Positions 1 to 11,871 of a stretch of DNA of 64,000 nt are shown in pieces; position 1 is the stretch's first letter, and each line of letters opens with the position of its first letter. Under the pieces are notes generated by a model, which made no database searches, had not been told where the DNA came from, and saw only the letters and a program-made list of their open reading frames with translations. This DNA is from Aromatoleum evansii (GTDB lineage: Bacteria; Pseudomonadota; Gammaproteobacteria; Burkholderiales; Rhodocyclaceae): assembly GCF_012910805.1 (NCBI RefSeq), contig NZ_WTVK01000014.1, forward strand, positions 56,592 to 120,591, given 5' to 3'. The position numbers were made by a program, and so were the translations under genes.

Positions 1-539
1 GTCACCGCGCCGGTGTCGATCACGTGCGTCACGCCGCCGACCCAGCCGATCAGCCGCCCTTCCCAGAAGATCGGCACGATCGTCGCGATGTCGCACGGGT
101 GCACGTTGCCGATCGCGCAGTCGTTGGTCGTGAACATGTCACCGGGATTGATGCCGGGATTGCCTTCCCAATTGTTCTCGATCATGTACTTGATCGCCGC
201 GCCCATCGTGCCGACGTGGATGATGATGCCGGTCGAAGTCAGCACGCAGTCGCCCGCGGCGTTGTACAGCGTGAAGCACAGCTCGCCTTCCTGCTCCACG
301 ATCGGGCTCGCCGCGATCTTCTTCGCCGTCTCACGGGCATGCACGAGGCCGCCGCGCAGCTTGGAAAACAGCTTCTCGTAGCCGATCGGGTCGCTGTCGC
401 GGAATTCGAGCTTCTCCTGGCCGTTGTAGTAGCCGGTGGCCTTGGTGCGCTCGATGATCCCGTCGCGGAACTGCTTCAGCGTCTGGCCGTTCTTCAGCAG
501 GTCGGCGAAGCCGAGTTCCTTGTTTGTCATCATGTTCAT
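1..539 (-). CDS. acxB: Acetone carboxylase alpha subunit (AcxB), N-terminal part, cut by window edge
   Basis: Only the first 179 or so codons lie in the window; the reading frame is still open at the left edge. The translated start (MNMMTNKELGFADLL) and later segments such as TNDCAIGNVHPCD and GWVGGVTHVID are typical of the hydantoinase B/acetone carboxylase alpha family. In known acetone carboxylases (alpha2 beta2 gamma2, ATP-dependent, cytoplasmic) this subunit carries the acetone and bicarbonate carboxylation site and makes acetoacetate. The ATG at 539 is preceded by GAGGAGACCGCC, a good ribosome-binding site, and lies 14 bases behind the acxA stop, so the two are co-transcribed. The small gamma subunit acxC is expected just outside the window. 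The related acetophenone carboxylase is a less likely alternative because the neighbouring beta subunit has exactly the AcxA length. Confidence 0.88.
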   Translation of the reverse strand, partial: MNMMTNKELGFADLLKNGQTLKQFRDGIIERTKATGYYNGQEKLEFRDSDPIGYEKLFSKLRGGLVHARETAKKIAASPIVEQEGELCFTLYNAAGDCVLTSTGIIIHVGTMGAAIKYMIENNWEGNPGINPGDMFTTNDCAIGNVHPCDIATIVPIFWEGRLIGWVGGVTHVIDTGAV

Positions 540-553
540 GGCGGTCTCCTCGA

Positions 554-2707
554 TTACTTCACTTCTTTGAGATGGAACAGGCGGTGCTTGTCGACCGTCG
601 TCTCGAAGCCGTCGGGCACCACGAAGGTCGTCGCGTCCGATTCGATGATCGCGGGCCCGACGATGTGGTTGCCGGCCTTGAGCGCTTCCATCTTCCACAG
701 CGCGGCCTCGACCCAGCGCTTGTGGCGGTAGAACGGACGGGTGCCCAGATAGGCTTCCTTCGGCGGGTTCGGCCCGCAGTCCGGGTCTTCCGGCAGCACC
801 GGCTTCTGCGTCACCACCATGCCGCGCAGGATCGCGCCGGTGATCGAGAAGCCCAGCTCCGGCGAGCGCGCCGAATTGGCATAGACGCGACCGTAGGTGT
901 TCTCGAAGGTCTCGATGATCTGGTTCCAGTCCGCCGCCGTCGCCGCGGAGGACACCGGCGAGACGATCTCGAGGTCGTTCAGCTGGCCCATGTACTGCAT
1001 CTTGTAGCCGGGGATCAGCAGCACGTCTTCCGGCTTGTAGCCATTGATCACGAACTCGTCGATGACCTTGACCGCCAGTTCTTCCCACGCATCCTGCAGG
1101 CTCGCGCAGGCCGCCGCCTTGTCCGCATCGCTCGCAAACTGGGCCACGCCGAGGTCGACCGACTTGTCGTAGCGATACTCGAAGTCCGCGCACGCGCAAC
1201 CGAAGGCCGAGAATCCCGCTGCCCAGGCCGGCACGACGACGTCCTTGAAGCCCACCCCTTCGGTGTAGCCGTAGGTGTGCACCGGGCCCGCACCGCCGTA
1301 CGAGAAGCACGTGAACTCGGCCGGGTTGTAGCCCTTCGCGCTGATGTTCGCGCGCAGGTACTCGGACAGCGTCAGGTCCAGGAGCTCGATCACGCCTGCG
1401 GCCGCATCCTCGACCGAGAGCCCCAGCGGATCGGCGATCTGCGCCTTGATGTGGTCGCGCGCGCGCTGCACATCCAGCTTGATCGCGCCGCCGAGGAAGT
1501 TCTCGGGGTTCAGGTAACCCAGTACGACGTGGCAGTCGGACACCGACACCGTGTCCAGCCCGCTCTCCGGCCAGCAGGTGCCGACGCGGTAGCCGGCGCT
1601 GTCGGGCCCCAGCTTGATCGACTTGCTGTACGGGTCGAGACGCACGAAGCTGCCCGCCCCCGCGCCCACCGAGTCCATCGCCACCAGCGGCAGCGACAGC
1701 ACCAGGCGCGCCATGTCCGGGTCCGACTTGATCGCGAAGCTGCCCTTGGTGATCAGCGCGACGTCGAACGAGGTGCCGCCGATGTCGGAGCACGCGATGT
1801 TCTCGTCACCCAGGCACTCGCCCAGGAGCTTCGAGCCGATCACGCCGCCGATGGGGCCCGACACGATGGTGCGCGCCAACTCTTTCGCCTTCCACGAGAT
1901 CGTGCCGCCGTGCGTCGCCATCACACGCAGGTCGAACTTCGCACCATGCTTCTTGAAGCGGTCGCTGACCTTCTTCAGCGTCTGGCGCGACGGTTCAGCG
2001 CCGTAGGCCTCGAGGATGGTGGTGTTCATGCGGTGGCTTTCCTTGCGGGACGGGTAGTAATCCACCGACGCGAATACCGGAATGTCGACCTTCAGCTTCT
2101 TCAGTTCATCGCGGACCAGATCGCGTGCGCGCTGCTCGCTCACCTCGTTCTTGTGCGACTGCAGCAGGCAGATCACGATCGCCTGCGAGCCAGCCTCGAC
2201 CAGCTCGCGCGTCGCCTGGCGCACCTCTTCCTCGCGCAGCGGGATCACGACCTTGCCCTGCACATCGGTACGCTCGGTCACGCCGCGGGTGCGTGAAACG
2301 GGCACCAGCGGCTCGTCGTAACGGTGGGTGTTGAGATGGATGCGGTCCTCGAGCGCGTAGCCGAGGTAGCTTTGCAGCGCACGGCCCATCGAGTGGATCT
2401 GCTCGAAACCCTTGTTGCAGATCAGGCCAACGTCGAGCCCCTTGCGCATGAGGATGCGGTTGAGCATCGCGGTGCCCGAATAAACGCAGGTCACGAGCTC
2501 CGGATAGACGTCGTCGACCTCGCGCCCCCAGTGGGCCAGCGCGTCCTGCGACGAATTGAAGATCGCCAGCGATTCGTCCCCGGGGTTGCTCTGAGCCTTG
2601 CCGACGACGAAACGACCGTCGGCGCGCACGAAGAAGGTATCGGTCATCGTGCCGCCGGCATCGATGCCCATCACCTGTACCTGTGATGCTGCCTGTTGGA
2701 CTTCCAT
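554..2707 (-). CDS. acxA: Acetone carboxylase beta subunit (AcxA)
   Basis: A 717-residue hydantoinase A-type protein, the usual length for acetone carboxylase beta subunits. The ASKHA-type nucleotide-binding signature MGIDAGGTMTDTFF is at residues 13-26 and a second phosphate-binding stretch CSDIGGTSFDV at about 306-316. In characterised enzymes this subunit uses ATP to phosphorylate bicarbonate and acetone before carboxylation to acetoacetate. Three clustered ATGs are possible starts (2722, 2719, 2707). The one at 2707 is preferred: GGAG sits six bases upstream and it gives the family length. The reading frame stays open far upstream, but that part (residues rich in R and A) is not related to the family. 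First gene of an acxAB operon behind a sigma-54 promoter candidate. Confidence 0.92.
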   Translation of the reverse strand: MEVQQAASQVQVMGIDAGGTMTDTFFVRADGRFVVGKAQSNPGDESLAIFNSSQDALAHWGREVDDVYPELVTCVYSGTAMLNRILMRKGLDVGLICNKGFEQIHSMGRALQSYLGYALEDRIHLNTHRYDEPLVPVSRTRGVTERTDVQGKVVIPLREEEVRQATRELVEAGSQAIVICLLQSHKNEVSEQRARDLVRDELKKLKVDIPVFASVDYYPSRKESHRMNTTILEAYGAEPSRQTLKKVSDRFKKHGAKFDLRVMATHGGTISWKAKELARTIVSGPIGGVIGSKLLGECLGDENIACSDIGGTSFDVALITKGSFAIKSDPDMARLVLSLPLVAMDSVGAGAGSFVRLDPYSKSIKLGPDSAGYRVGTCWPESGLDTVSVSDCHVVLGYLNPENFLGGAIKLDVQRARDHIKAQIADPLGLSVEDAAAGVIELLDLTLSEYLRANISAKGYNPAEFTCFSYGGAGPVHTYGYTEGVGFKDVVVPAWAAGFSAFGCACADFEYRYDKSVDLGVAQFASDADKAAACASLQDAWEELAVKVIDEFVINGYKPEDVLLIPGYKMQYMGQLNDLEIVSPVSSAATAADWNQIIETFENTYGRVYANSARSPELGFSITGAILRGMVVTQKPVLPEDPDCGPNPPKEAYLGTRPFYRHKRWVEAALWKMEALKAGNHIVGPAIIESDATTFVVPDGFETTVDKHRLFHLKEVK

Positions 2708-2769
2708 GTTTGTCTCCATCATCTCCTGGATTGTCGAGTCGCCGATGCTGCCGGCCCCCGCAGTACCCA

Positions 2770-2787
2770 TTGCAGCGGCCGTGCCAA
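2770..2787 (-). promoter_or_regulatory. Candidate sigma-54 (RpoN) promoter for the acx operon
   Basis: On the minus strand the sequence TTGGCACGGCCGCTGCAA matches the -24/-12 consensus TGGCACG-N4-TTGCA with one mismatch (C for the first T of TTGC). The invariant GG (2785-2784) and GC (2773-2772) are exactly 12 bases apart as required. A start near 2760 would give a leader of about 50 bases before acxA. Acetone carboxylase operons of other proteobacteria are driven by sigma-54 with the activator AcxR, which supports the call. The match itself is seen in sequence; function is inferred. Confidence 0.75.
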
Positions 2788-3061
2788 TTCCCGCCCGCTG
2801 CAACGCAGCAGCGCGACGTGCCCGAAAATGGAGGAGAAACGCCACACGCCTCCTGCACCGCAACAACAAGCGAGACGCGAGACGTACGACCAGAAAATGG
2901 ATGACCGTACGGAAGTCGGACGGACGCACCGGTCACCGCTCGGTGCGTCCGGACGATGCGTCGCGGGGAAGGGAGGAAAAACGGAACGCGACCGCGCGAG
3001 CGGCGCGACTCATTTGCGCCGGCCGAATGCGCACACAGCAGCGCCGTGCGTGCGCACGGCA
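2788..3061. other. Non-coding upstream region between acxA and ssb
   Basis: The acxA-ssb interval (2708-3137) has no convincing gene on either strand; the open frames crossing it are arginine-rich and look like GC shadows. It holds the sigma-54 promoter candidate, the inverted repeat at 2921-2951 and the ssb terminator. A regulator gene (acxR) is not present here, although acx operons elsewhere often have it next door. Confidence 0.6.
2921..2951. promoter_or_regulatory. 11-bp perfect inverted repeat, candidate upstream activator site for acx
   Basis: CGGACGCACCG (2921-2931) and CGGTGCGTCCG (2941-2951) are perfect inverted copies separated by nine bases. The centre is about 175 bases upstream of the predicted sigma-54 start, a usual distance for an enhancer-binding activator such as AcxR. 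There is no T-tract on either side, so it is unlikely to be a terminator. Two shorter palindromes lie just next to it (CGTACG at 2883-2888 and CCGTACGG at 2905-2912). Confidence 0.5.
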
Positions 3062-3095
3062 CAAAAGAAAACGCGAGGCCACAGGGACCTCGCGT
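3062..3095 (-). terminator. Rho-independent terminator of ssb
   Basis: Perfect 8-bp stem ACGCGAGG/CCTCGCGT (3071-3078 with 3088-3095), nine-base loop, followed on the minus strand by TTTTCTTTTGT. It lies about 40 bases after the ssb stop codon. Confidence 0.85.
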
Positions 3096-3137
3096 CGGGT
3101 GTTGCAGGCGTCGGCGAGCGACGCGTCGGGGGGGCGA

Positions 3138-3626
3138 TCAGAAAGGAATGTCGTCGTCGAAATCGCCGAAGCCGCCACCGCTCGACTGGCTCGGCGCCTT
3201 CTGCGCCGGCGCCTGCTGCGGAGCCTGGCGCGCTGGCGCAGCGGCCGGTGCATCGTAGCCGCCCATCGGCGCATCGCCACCGCCGCCACCCTGACGCGAA
3301 CCCAGCATCTTCATCTCGTCGCCGCGGATCTCGGTCGTGTAGCGGTCCTGCCCGTCCTTGTCCTGCCACTTGCGCGTCTGCAGGCGCCCCTCGACGTAGA
3401 TCTGGCTGCCCTTGCGCAAGTACTGCGCGGCGATCTCGGCCAGCCGCCCGAAGAACACCACGCGGTGCCACTCGGTCGCCTCCTTGCGCTCGCCGCTCTG
3501 CTTGTCCTTCCACGTCTCGGTCGTCGCCACGGTGATGTTGCAGATCGCGTCGCCGCTCGGCGCATAGCGGGTTTCCGGATCGCGGCCCAGGTTGCCGATC
3601 AGGATGACTTTGTTCAGGGAAGCCAT
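3138..3626 (-). CDS. ssb: Single-stranded DNA-binding protein
   Basis: 162 residues with an N-terminal OB fold ([20 protein letters not shown] to about residue 105), a flexible Gly/Pro/Ala/Gln-rich linker, and the acidic tip DFDDDIPF that recruits replication and repair proteins in bacterial SSB. It coats single-stranded DNA in replication, recombination and repair, normally as a tetramer. The start is preceded by GGAGGAGAACCTC. It follows the MFS transporter gene by 24 bases on the same strand, so the two are probably co-transcribed, and the strand switches at the divergent uvrA; ssb-uvrA proximity is common in proteobacteria. A clear terminator follows. Confidence 0.97.
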   Translation of the reverse strand: MASLNKVILIGNLGRDPETRYAPSGDAICNITVATTETWKDKQSGERKEATEWHRVVFFGRLAEIAAQYLRKGSQIYVEGRLQTRKWQDKDGQDRYTTEIRGDEMKMLGSRQGGGGGDAPMGGYDAPAAAPARQAPQQAPAQKAPSQSSGGGFGDFDDDIPF

Positions 3627-3650
3627 GAGGTTCTCCTCCGATGTTTCAGG

Positions 3651-4859
3651 TTAGTGTGCCGCCGACGCCGGCGTCACACGGCGGGCGGGCGGATTCATTG
3701 AGGCTGCCAGCAGCAGCCAGATCACGGCGAGCACGCCGCACACGAGGTTCACGGCGCCGCTGCCGAACTGCTCGGCCAGCCACCCCCCCAGCATCCCGCC
3801 GAGGAACAGCCCGATCGACTGCAGCGTGTTGTACAGGCCCAGCGCCGTGCCTTTCGCGTGCGCCGGCGCCACCTTGGAGATCCACGACGGCAGGATCGCC
3901 TCGAGCACGTTGAAGGCGACGAAGAACAGCGTCAGCCACAGGCCGAGCGTCACGGCGCTGCCGCCAAAGGCGAAAAGCCCCGCCTGCACGACCACCAGCA
4001 GCGCCACCGCGGTGCCGAACACCTGCTTCATGCGGTTGCGCCGCTCCGCCACGATCACCGCCGGCACCATCGCCGCGAACGACAGCACCACGGCCGGCAG
4101 ATAGACCTTCCAGTGCTCCGGCAGCGGCAGATTCGCACCGCTCACCAGCGCAGCCGGAACCATCACCCACATCGCCGTCTGGATCAGGTGCAGCACGAAA
4201 ACCCCCATGTTCAGGCGCATCAGCTGGCCGTCGCGGAACACCTCGCCGAACAGCCCGGTCGGCGCACGCGGCACCGGCGGAGCAGCCGGCACCACGTACA
4301 GCACCACACCGATCGCCGCAGCCGCCAGCAAGGCCGTCAGCCAGAAGATCCCACCCATGCCAATGACATTATACAGAATGGGCGCCGCCACCATCGACAG
4401 CGCGAACACCAGCCCGATGCTGGAGCCGATCATCGCCATCACCTTGGTGCGGTGCTGGTCGCGCGTCAGGTCCGCCGCGAGCGCAGTGACCGCCGCCGAA
4501 ATCGCGCCCGCACCCTGCAGCACCCGTCCCGCGATCACCGTCCCGATGTCGCTGGCGACCGCCGCGACGGCGCTGCCGATCACGAACAGCACGAGTCCGA
4601 ACACGATCACCGGCTTGCGCCCGAAGCGGTCCGAGGCCGCACCGTAGGCCATCTGCAGGAAGGCCTGCGTCAGGCCATACGCGCCGATCGCCAGGCCCAC
4701 GAGGGTCAGGTTGTCGCCGCCAGGAATCTGATGCGCGTGCACCGAGAACACCGGCAGGATCAGGAACAGCCCGAGCATGCGCAGCGCGAAAATCGCGGCC
4801 AGGCTCGCGCCCGCCCGGCGTTCTGCGGGGGTCATCGGATCGTGCTCGGGTCGGGCCAT
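3651..4859 (-). CDS. MFS transporter
   Basis: 402 residues with about twelve hydrophobic segments. The cytoplasmic loop 2-3 signature of the major facilitator superfamily is present ([16 protein letters not shown], about residues 73-88), as is a motif-C-like Gly/Ala-rich helix. Related proteins next to ssb/uvrA are annotated as YajR-like or drug/proton antiporters, but the substrate cannot be read from sequence. A second ATG eight codons in (MTPAERR) is an alternative start; neither has a strong ribosome-binding site. It faces away from uvrA, sharing a 110-base intergenic region, and precedes ssb by 24 bases. Confidence 0.85.
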   Translation of the reverse strand: MARPEHDPMTPAERRAGASLAAIFALRMLGLFLILPVFSVHAHQIPGGDNLTLVGLAIGAYGLTQAFLQMAYGAASDRFGRKPVIVFGLVLFVIGSAVAAVASDIGTVIAGRVLQGAGAISAAVTALAADLTRDQHRTKVMAMIGSSIGLVFALSMVAAPILYNVIGMGGIFWLTALLAAAAIGVVLYVVPAAPPVPRAPTGLFGEVFRDGQLMRLNMGVFVLHLIQTAMWVMVPAALVSGANLPLPEHWKVYLPAVVLSFAAMVPAVIVAERRNRMKQVFGTAVALLVVVQAGLFAFGGSAVTLGLWLTLFFVAFNVLEAILPSWISKVAPAHAKGTALGLYNTLQSIGLFLGGMLGGWLAEQFGSGAVNLVCGVLAVIWLLLAASMNPPARRVTPASAAH

Positions 4860-4911
4860 CGGTCTCGGGGCTGGGGCAAAAGCGCGATTCTAGCACTCGC
4901 CGCCCGCCGGT

Positions 4912-4941
4912 TTGGCTTGCGCCGGTGTTCTCTCGTATAGT
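4912..4941 (+). promoter_or_regulatory. uvrA: Candidate sigma-70 promoter of uvrA
   Basis: TTGGCT (4912-4917), an 18-base spacer and TATAGT (4936-4941) lie about 30 bases before the uvrA ATG. The hexamers differ from consensus at two and one positions. No LexA box of the CTGT-N8-ACAG type is obvious here. Confidence 0.5.
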
Positions 4942-4969
4942 GGCACGTTACCCTTCGTCAGCCCGGCCC

Positions 4970-7804
<2,835 letters not shown>

Positions 7805-7915
7805 ACGCGAACGCGCCGATGATCGCGCTTACAATTTGAAGCAAGCCCGCCAAGAGTATTCCGGACAATACGGCGGTCGCCGCGAGGCCCCGCCCGCAAA
7901 ATCAAGGAGAAGCTC

Positions 7916-8215
7916 ATGCCCGCAGTCCCGAACGACGTCCAGGCCGTCTTCCTCGACCGCATCGACCGTCGTGTAAAGATCCTCAAGACCCTTCTGGACG
8001 CCGGCCTGGGCGTCTATCAAGCGGCGGAGGAACAGCAGCGCAAACGCGCGATCGACCAGGTCGTGCGCCTCACCGCGCGCCCGAGCGAACTCCCGCAACT
8101 GACGCCCGAGACGCTGGCGAAGGCCTGCGAGATCGTCGCAGCCCACCTCGAGCCCATGCAGAAAGTCCTTCCGCACGACGTCCAGTACCGCAATCGCTTG
8201 CGCAAATCCTGGTAG
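7916..8215 (+). CDS. Conserved-looking small protein of unknown function
   Basis: 99 residues, mostly helical in appearance, charged, with no signal peptide, membrane segment or cysteine cluster. It is preceded by AAGGAGAAGCTC, a strong ribosome-binding site, which supports it as real. It follows uvrA by 111 bases on the same strand and converges with galE. I do not recognise the family; no function is proposed. Confidence 0.7.
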   Translation: MPAVPNDVQAVFLDRIDRRVKILKTLLDAGLGVYQAAEEQQRKRAIDQVVRLTARPSELPQLTPETLAKACEIVAAHLEPMQKVLPHDVQYRNRLRKSW

Positions 8216-8218
8216 GCA

Positions 8219-8239
8219 GGCGCCCTCCCGGCGGGCGCC
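8219..8239. terminator. Hairpin between convergent genes
   Basis: GGCGCCC (8219-8225) pairs with GGGCGCC (8233-8239). It lies between the stop codons of the small plus-strand gene and galE and could serve both, but no T-tract follows on either strand, so efficiency is doubtful. Confidence 0.4.
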
Positions 8240-8256
8240 GACGTCCTGATTGCCCC

Positions 8257-9276
8257 TCAGCCAGGATACCCTCCGGGATTCTGCGACTGCCACCGCCAGG
8301 CGTCGCGGCACATCGCATCGAGATCGTATCGTGGCCGCCACCCGAACACCTTCTCCGCCTGGCTGGCATCGGCCCAGCACGCCGCGACGTCGCCCGGCCG
8401 ACGCGCCACGATGCGGAAGGGCACCGTCCGACCCGACGCGCGCTCGAATGCCCGCGCAACCTCCAGGACGCTGTACCCGCGCCCGGTCCCGAGATTCACA
8501 CAACTCACCCCGGGCAGCCCTTCCATGCGCTCGACCGCCGCGACGTGCCCGGCGGCGAGATCGACGACATGGATATAGTCGCGCACCCCGGTCCCGTCAG
8601 GCGTCGGGTAATCCCCGCCGAACACCTGCAACTCCTTCAGTTTCCCGACTGCGACCTGGCTCACATAAGGCATGAGGTTGTTCGGGATCCCGTTCGGATC
8701 CTCGCCGATCAACCCGCTGTGATGCGCACCGACCGGATTGAAATACCGCAGTAGCGCGACATGCCAGCGCGCATCCGCCGCGACGAGATCCCTCAACACG
8801 TCCTCGCACATGAGCTTCGTGCGCCCATACGGGTTCGTCGCACCGACCGGAAAGTCCTCCCGGATCGGCACCGACGCCGGATCCCCATAAACGGTCGCCG
8901 AGGAACTGAACACCAGTCGCCGCACCCCCGCAGCATCCATCGCTTCGAGGAGCACGAGCAGCCCGCCGATGTTGTTCTCGTAATACGCGAGCGGCTTCGC
9001 CACGGACTCACCCACGGCCTTCAGTGCGGCGAAATGGATCACGGCATCCACGCTTTGCTCGGCGAACACCCGTGCCAATGCGCCCGCATCACGCACGTCA
9101 GAGCAATAAAACCCGCGCAAGGCCCTGCCTGCAATCCGCTCCACGCGATCCAGCGCCGCGCGCTTGCTGTTGCACAGATTGTCGACGACCACGACGTCGT
9201 GCCCCGCCTCCAGCAAGGCCACACACGTATGCGAGCCGATATACCCGGCCCCGCCAGTCACCAGCACCGTACTCAA
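8257..9276 (-). CDS. galE: UDP-glucose 4-epimerase
   Basis: 339 residues, an extended short-chain dehydrogenase. The NAD-binding glycine motif TGGAGYIGSH is at residues 7-16 and the catalytic YxxxK as NPYGRTKLM near 148-156. It interconverts UDP-glucose and UDP-galactose in the cytoplasm, supplying galactose for surface polysaccharides. The start codon is TTG (9276-9274); GGGAGG sits six bases before it, and no ATG lies near that keeps the N-terminal strand of the Rossmann fold. It lies just after the terminator of the ribosomal block, so it probably has its own weak promoter or depends on readthrough. Confidence 0.95.
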   Translation of the reverse strand: MSTVLVTGGAGYIGSHTCVALLEAGHDVVVVDNLCNSKRAALDRVERIAGRALRGFYCSDVRDAGALARVFAEQSVDAVIHFAALKAVGESVAKPLAYYENNIGGLLVLLEAMDAAGVRRLVFSSSATVYGDPASVPIREDFPVGATNPYGRTKLMCEDVLRDLVAADARWHVALLRYFNPVGAHHSGLIGEDPNGIPNNLMPYVSQVAVGKLKELQVFGGDYPTPDGTGVRDYIHVVDLAAGHVAAVERMEGLPGVSCVNLGTGRGYSVLEVARAFERASGRTVPFRIVARRPGDVAACWADASQAEKVFGWRPRYDLDAMCRDAWRWQSQNPGGYPG

Positions 9277-9310
9277 GGCAATCCTCCCAAACGCACATCA
9301 CATACCGACC

Positions 9311-9344
9311 CACAAAAAAAATGGGCCGTCAGACGGCCCATTTT
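9311..9344 (-). terminator. Rho-independent terminator of the ribosomal protein block (after rplQ)
   Basis: AAAATGGGCCGTC pairs with GACGGCCCATTTT (9318-9330 with 9332-9344), and on the minus strand the stem is followed by a run of T. This is the strongest terminator in the window and lies 30 bases after the rplQ stop, closing the alpha cluster before galE. Confidence 0.93.
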
Positions 9345-9373
9345 CGATGACACGATGGTCGCGTTGCGAATAC

Positions 9374-9778
9374 TTACGCAGCTGCGGCTTCCTGCACATC
9401 AGCAGCCACATCGCCCTCGGCGGGACGATCCAGCAGTTCGACCAGCGCCATCGGCGCGTTGTCGCCGTCGCGGAAGCCGAACTTCAGGATGCGCAGATAG
9501 CCGCCGTTACGGGCAGCAAAGCGCGGGCCCAGCTCGTCGAACAGCTTCACGACCATGTCGCGATCGCGCAGACGGCTGAACGCCAGGCGACGGTTCGACA
9601 GGCTGGGCTTCTTGCCCAGGGTGATCAGCGGCTCGACCACGCGGCGCAGTTCCTTGGCCTTGGGCAGGGTCGTCTTGATGACTTCGTGACGCAGCAGCGA
9701 ATTTGCCATGTTGCGGAACATGGCCTGACGATGCGCGCTGGTACGGTTAAGCTTGCGAAGACCGTTGCGGTGACGCAT
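9374..9778 (-). CDS. rplQ: 50S ribosomal protein L17
   Basis: 134 residues beginning [20 protein letters not shown], the conserved L17 start. It binds 23S rRNA of the large subunit near the exit tunnel. Last gene of the alpha cluster, 27 bases after rpoA, as in nearly all proteobacteria. The C-terminal tail is acidic and alanine-rich (about residues 118-134), longer than in E. coli. Confidence 0.97.
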   Translation of the reverse strand: MRHRNGLRKLNRTSAHRQAMFRNMANSLLRHEVIKTTLPKAKELRRVVEPLITLGKKPSLSNRRLAFSRLRDRDMVVKLFDELGPRFAARNGGYLRILKFGFRDGDNAPMALVELLDRPAEGDVAADVQEAAAA

Positions 9779-9805
9779 TTTTATTCCTCACTCAACTGTG
9801 CCGAC

Positions 9806-10786
9806 TCAACCGAGCTTCTCGAGCCCGGCCGGCGGCCAGTTTTCCAGTTTCATGCCGAGCGTAAGCCCACGCGAGGCCAACACTTCCTTGATTTCGTTCA
9901 GCGACTTCCGGCCGAGGTTCGGGGTCTTCAGCAGCTCGGTTTCCGTACGCTGGATCAGATCGCCGATGTAGTAGATGTTCTCGGCCTTCAGGCAGTTGGC
10001 GGACCGCACGGTCAGCTCGAGGTCATCGACAGGACGCAGCAGCACGGGGCCGATCACCTGCGCAGCGGTCACTTCCGCCACCGGCGCCGTACCCTCGAGA
10101 TCCGCGAACACCGACAGCTGATCCATCAGCACGCGCGCGGCGTAACGGATCGCCTCTTCGGGGTCCACTGCTCCGTTGGTCTCGATGTCGATAACCAGGC
10201 GATCGAGGTCGGTACGCTGCTCGACGCGGGCGCTTTCGACGAGATAGCTCACACGGCGAACCGGGCTGAACGAAGCGTCGAGCACGATGTGCCCGATGCT
10301 CTTGCTCTCGCCGGCAACCGGACGAACGTTGCCCGGCACATATCCACGCCCTTCCTCGACCTTGATGTGCATCTCGAGCTTGCCGCCCGGTGCAAGATGC
10401 GCGATCACGTGATCGGGGTTGATGATCTCGACGTCGTGGCTCGCTTCGATGTCGCGCGCGGTGACCACACCGTCACCCGACTTCGAAAGACGCAGGGTTG
10501 CCTCGCCACGGTTGTGCAGCTTCAGCACCACGCCCTTCAGGTTCAGCAACAGGTCGACGATGTCCTCGCGCACCCCGTCCAGGGTCGAGTACTCGTGCAG
10601 CACGCCCTCAATCGAGACTTCCGTCGGCGCATAGCCCGGCAGCGAGGAAAGGAGGATGCGCCGCAGCGCATTCCCCAAGGTATGACCGAAACCACGCTCG
10701 AACGGCTCCATCGTCACGCGCGCCTGAACGGGCGACACGGACTGGACGTCGATGATGCGGGGTTTCAGCAGTGAATTGCTTTGCAT
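9806..10786 (-). CDS. rpoA: DNA-directed RNA polymerase alpha subunit
   Basis: 326 residues with the N-terminal dimerisation domain (about 1-235; [15 protein letters not shown] near 36-50 is the assembly motif) and the C-terminal domain (about 250-326; [14 protein letters not shown]) that contacts UP elements and activators. It nucleates assembly of the core polymerase. It sits between rpsD and rplQ in the conserved alpha-operon order. Confidence 0.98.
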   Translation of the reverse strand: MQSNSLLKPRIIDVQSVSPVQARVTMEPFERGFGHTLGNALRRILLSSLPGYAPTEVSIEGVLHEYSTLDGVREDIVDLLLNLKGVVLKLHNRGEATLRLSKSGDGVVTARDIEASHDVEIINPDHVIAHLAPGGKLEMHIKVEEGRGYVPGNVRPVAGESKSIGHIVLDASFSPVRRVSYLVESARVEQRTDLDRLVIDIETNGAVDPEEAIRYAARVLMDQLSVFADLEGTAPVAEVTAAQVIGPVLLRPVDDLELTVRSANCLKAENIYYIGDLIQRTETELLKTPNLGRKSLNEIKEVLASRGLTLGMKLENWPPAGLEKLG

Positions 10787-10825
10787 CAGCAGTTCCTCGG
10801 ATCTTTGAGTCTTCAGGCGAGCCCG

Positions 10826-11455
10826 TTAGCGGGAGTACAGTTCGACGACGAGACCTTCGTTGATCGTCGGCGGCAGCTCCGAACGCTGCGGGTAAGCCTT
10901 GAACACGCCCTTGCCGGCCTTCGCATCGACTTCCAGCCACTCGGGGAAACCACGTGCGGCGGCGGCCTCGAGGGCGGCCTTGACGCGGAGCTGGCCGCGC
11001 GCGCTCTCGGTGAGCTCGACCGTCTCGCCCGGACGCACGACGTACGACGGGATATTGACGCGCTTGCCATTCACGAGAATGCTGTTGTGACGGACCAGCT
11101 GACGAGCTTCGGCGCGCGAGCCGCCGAAACCCATGCGGTAGACGACGGAATCAAGGCGACCTTCGAGCAGCTGCAGCAGGTTCTCGCCGGTCTGGCCGCG
11201 ACGGCGGTCCGCCTCGGCGTAGACCTTGCGGAACTGCGCTTCCAGAACACCGTACAGGCGACGGATCTTCTGCTTTTCACGCAGCTGAACGCCATAGCCG
11301 GACAGACGCTGTCCGGAACGCTGGCCATGCTGGCCAGGAGCATACGAGCGGCGCTCGATCGCGCACTTGTCGGTGAAGCACTTCTCGGCCTTCAGGAACA
11401 GCTTCTCGCCTTCGCGACGGCACTGACGGCACTTGGGATCCAGATTACGAGCCAC
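10826..11455 (-). CDS. rpsD: 30S ribosomal protein S4
   Basis: 209 residues starting [20 protein letters not shown], with an S4 RNA-binding domain ([20 protein letters not shown], about 98-117). Primary 16S rRNA-binding protein, and in E. coli the translational repressor of the alpha operon. The N-terminal Cys pair CRQC is present with further cysteines. Gap of 14 bases after rpsK. Confidence 0.97.
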   Translation of the reverse strand: MARNLDPKCRQCRREGEKLFLKAEKCFTDKCAIERRSYAPGQHGQRSGQRLSGYGVQLREKQKIRRLYGVLEAQFRKVYAEADRRRGQTGENLLQLLEGRLDSVVYRMGFGGSRAEARQLVRHNSILVNGKRVNIPSYVVRPGETVELTESARGQLRVKAALEAAAARGFPEWLEVDAKAGKGVFKAYPQRSELPPTINEGLVVELYSR

Positions 11456-11469
11456 GTTTCAACTCCTTG

Positions 11470-11859
11470 TCAGATACGACGCTTTTTCGGCGGACGGCAG
11501 CCGTTATGCGGAATCGGCGTGATGTCGGTAATGCTGGAGATCTTCATACCCAGCGCGTTCAGGGCGCGAACAGCGGATTCGCGGCCCGGACCGGGCCCCT
11601 TGATGCGCACTTCCAGGTTCTTGACGCCGCATTCCTGCGCGGCCTTGCCGGCGGCTTCGGCGGCAACCTGGGCGGCAAACGGCGTGCTCTTGCGCGAGCC
11701 CTTGAAGCCCGCGCCGCCCGACGTTGCCCACGACAGGGCGTTGCCCTGACGATCGGTAATCGTAATGATGGTGTTATTGAAGCTCGCGTGAACGTGCGCG
11801 ATACCCTCGGCAACGTTCTTTTTGACCTTCTTGCGAACTTTCGCAGCAGTTTTAGCCAT
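11470..11859 (-). CDS. rpsK: 30S ribosomal protein S11
   Basis: 129 residues; [19 protein letters not shown] near the N-terminus and the C-terminal [13 protein letters not shown] are diagnostic. Platform protein of the small subunit that helps form the mRNA exit path. Lies between rpsM and rpsD with 12- and 14-base gaps. Confidence 0.97.
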   Translation of the reverse strand: MAKTAAKVRKKVKKNVAEGIAHVHASFNNTIITITDRQGNALSWATSGGAGFKGSRKSTPFAAQVAAEAAGKAAQECGVKNLEVRIKGPGPGRESAVRALNALGMKISSITDITPIPHNGCRPPKKRRI

Positions 11860-11871
11860 TATCAGTCCTTA

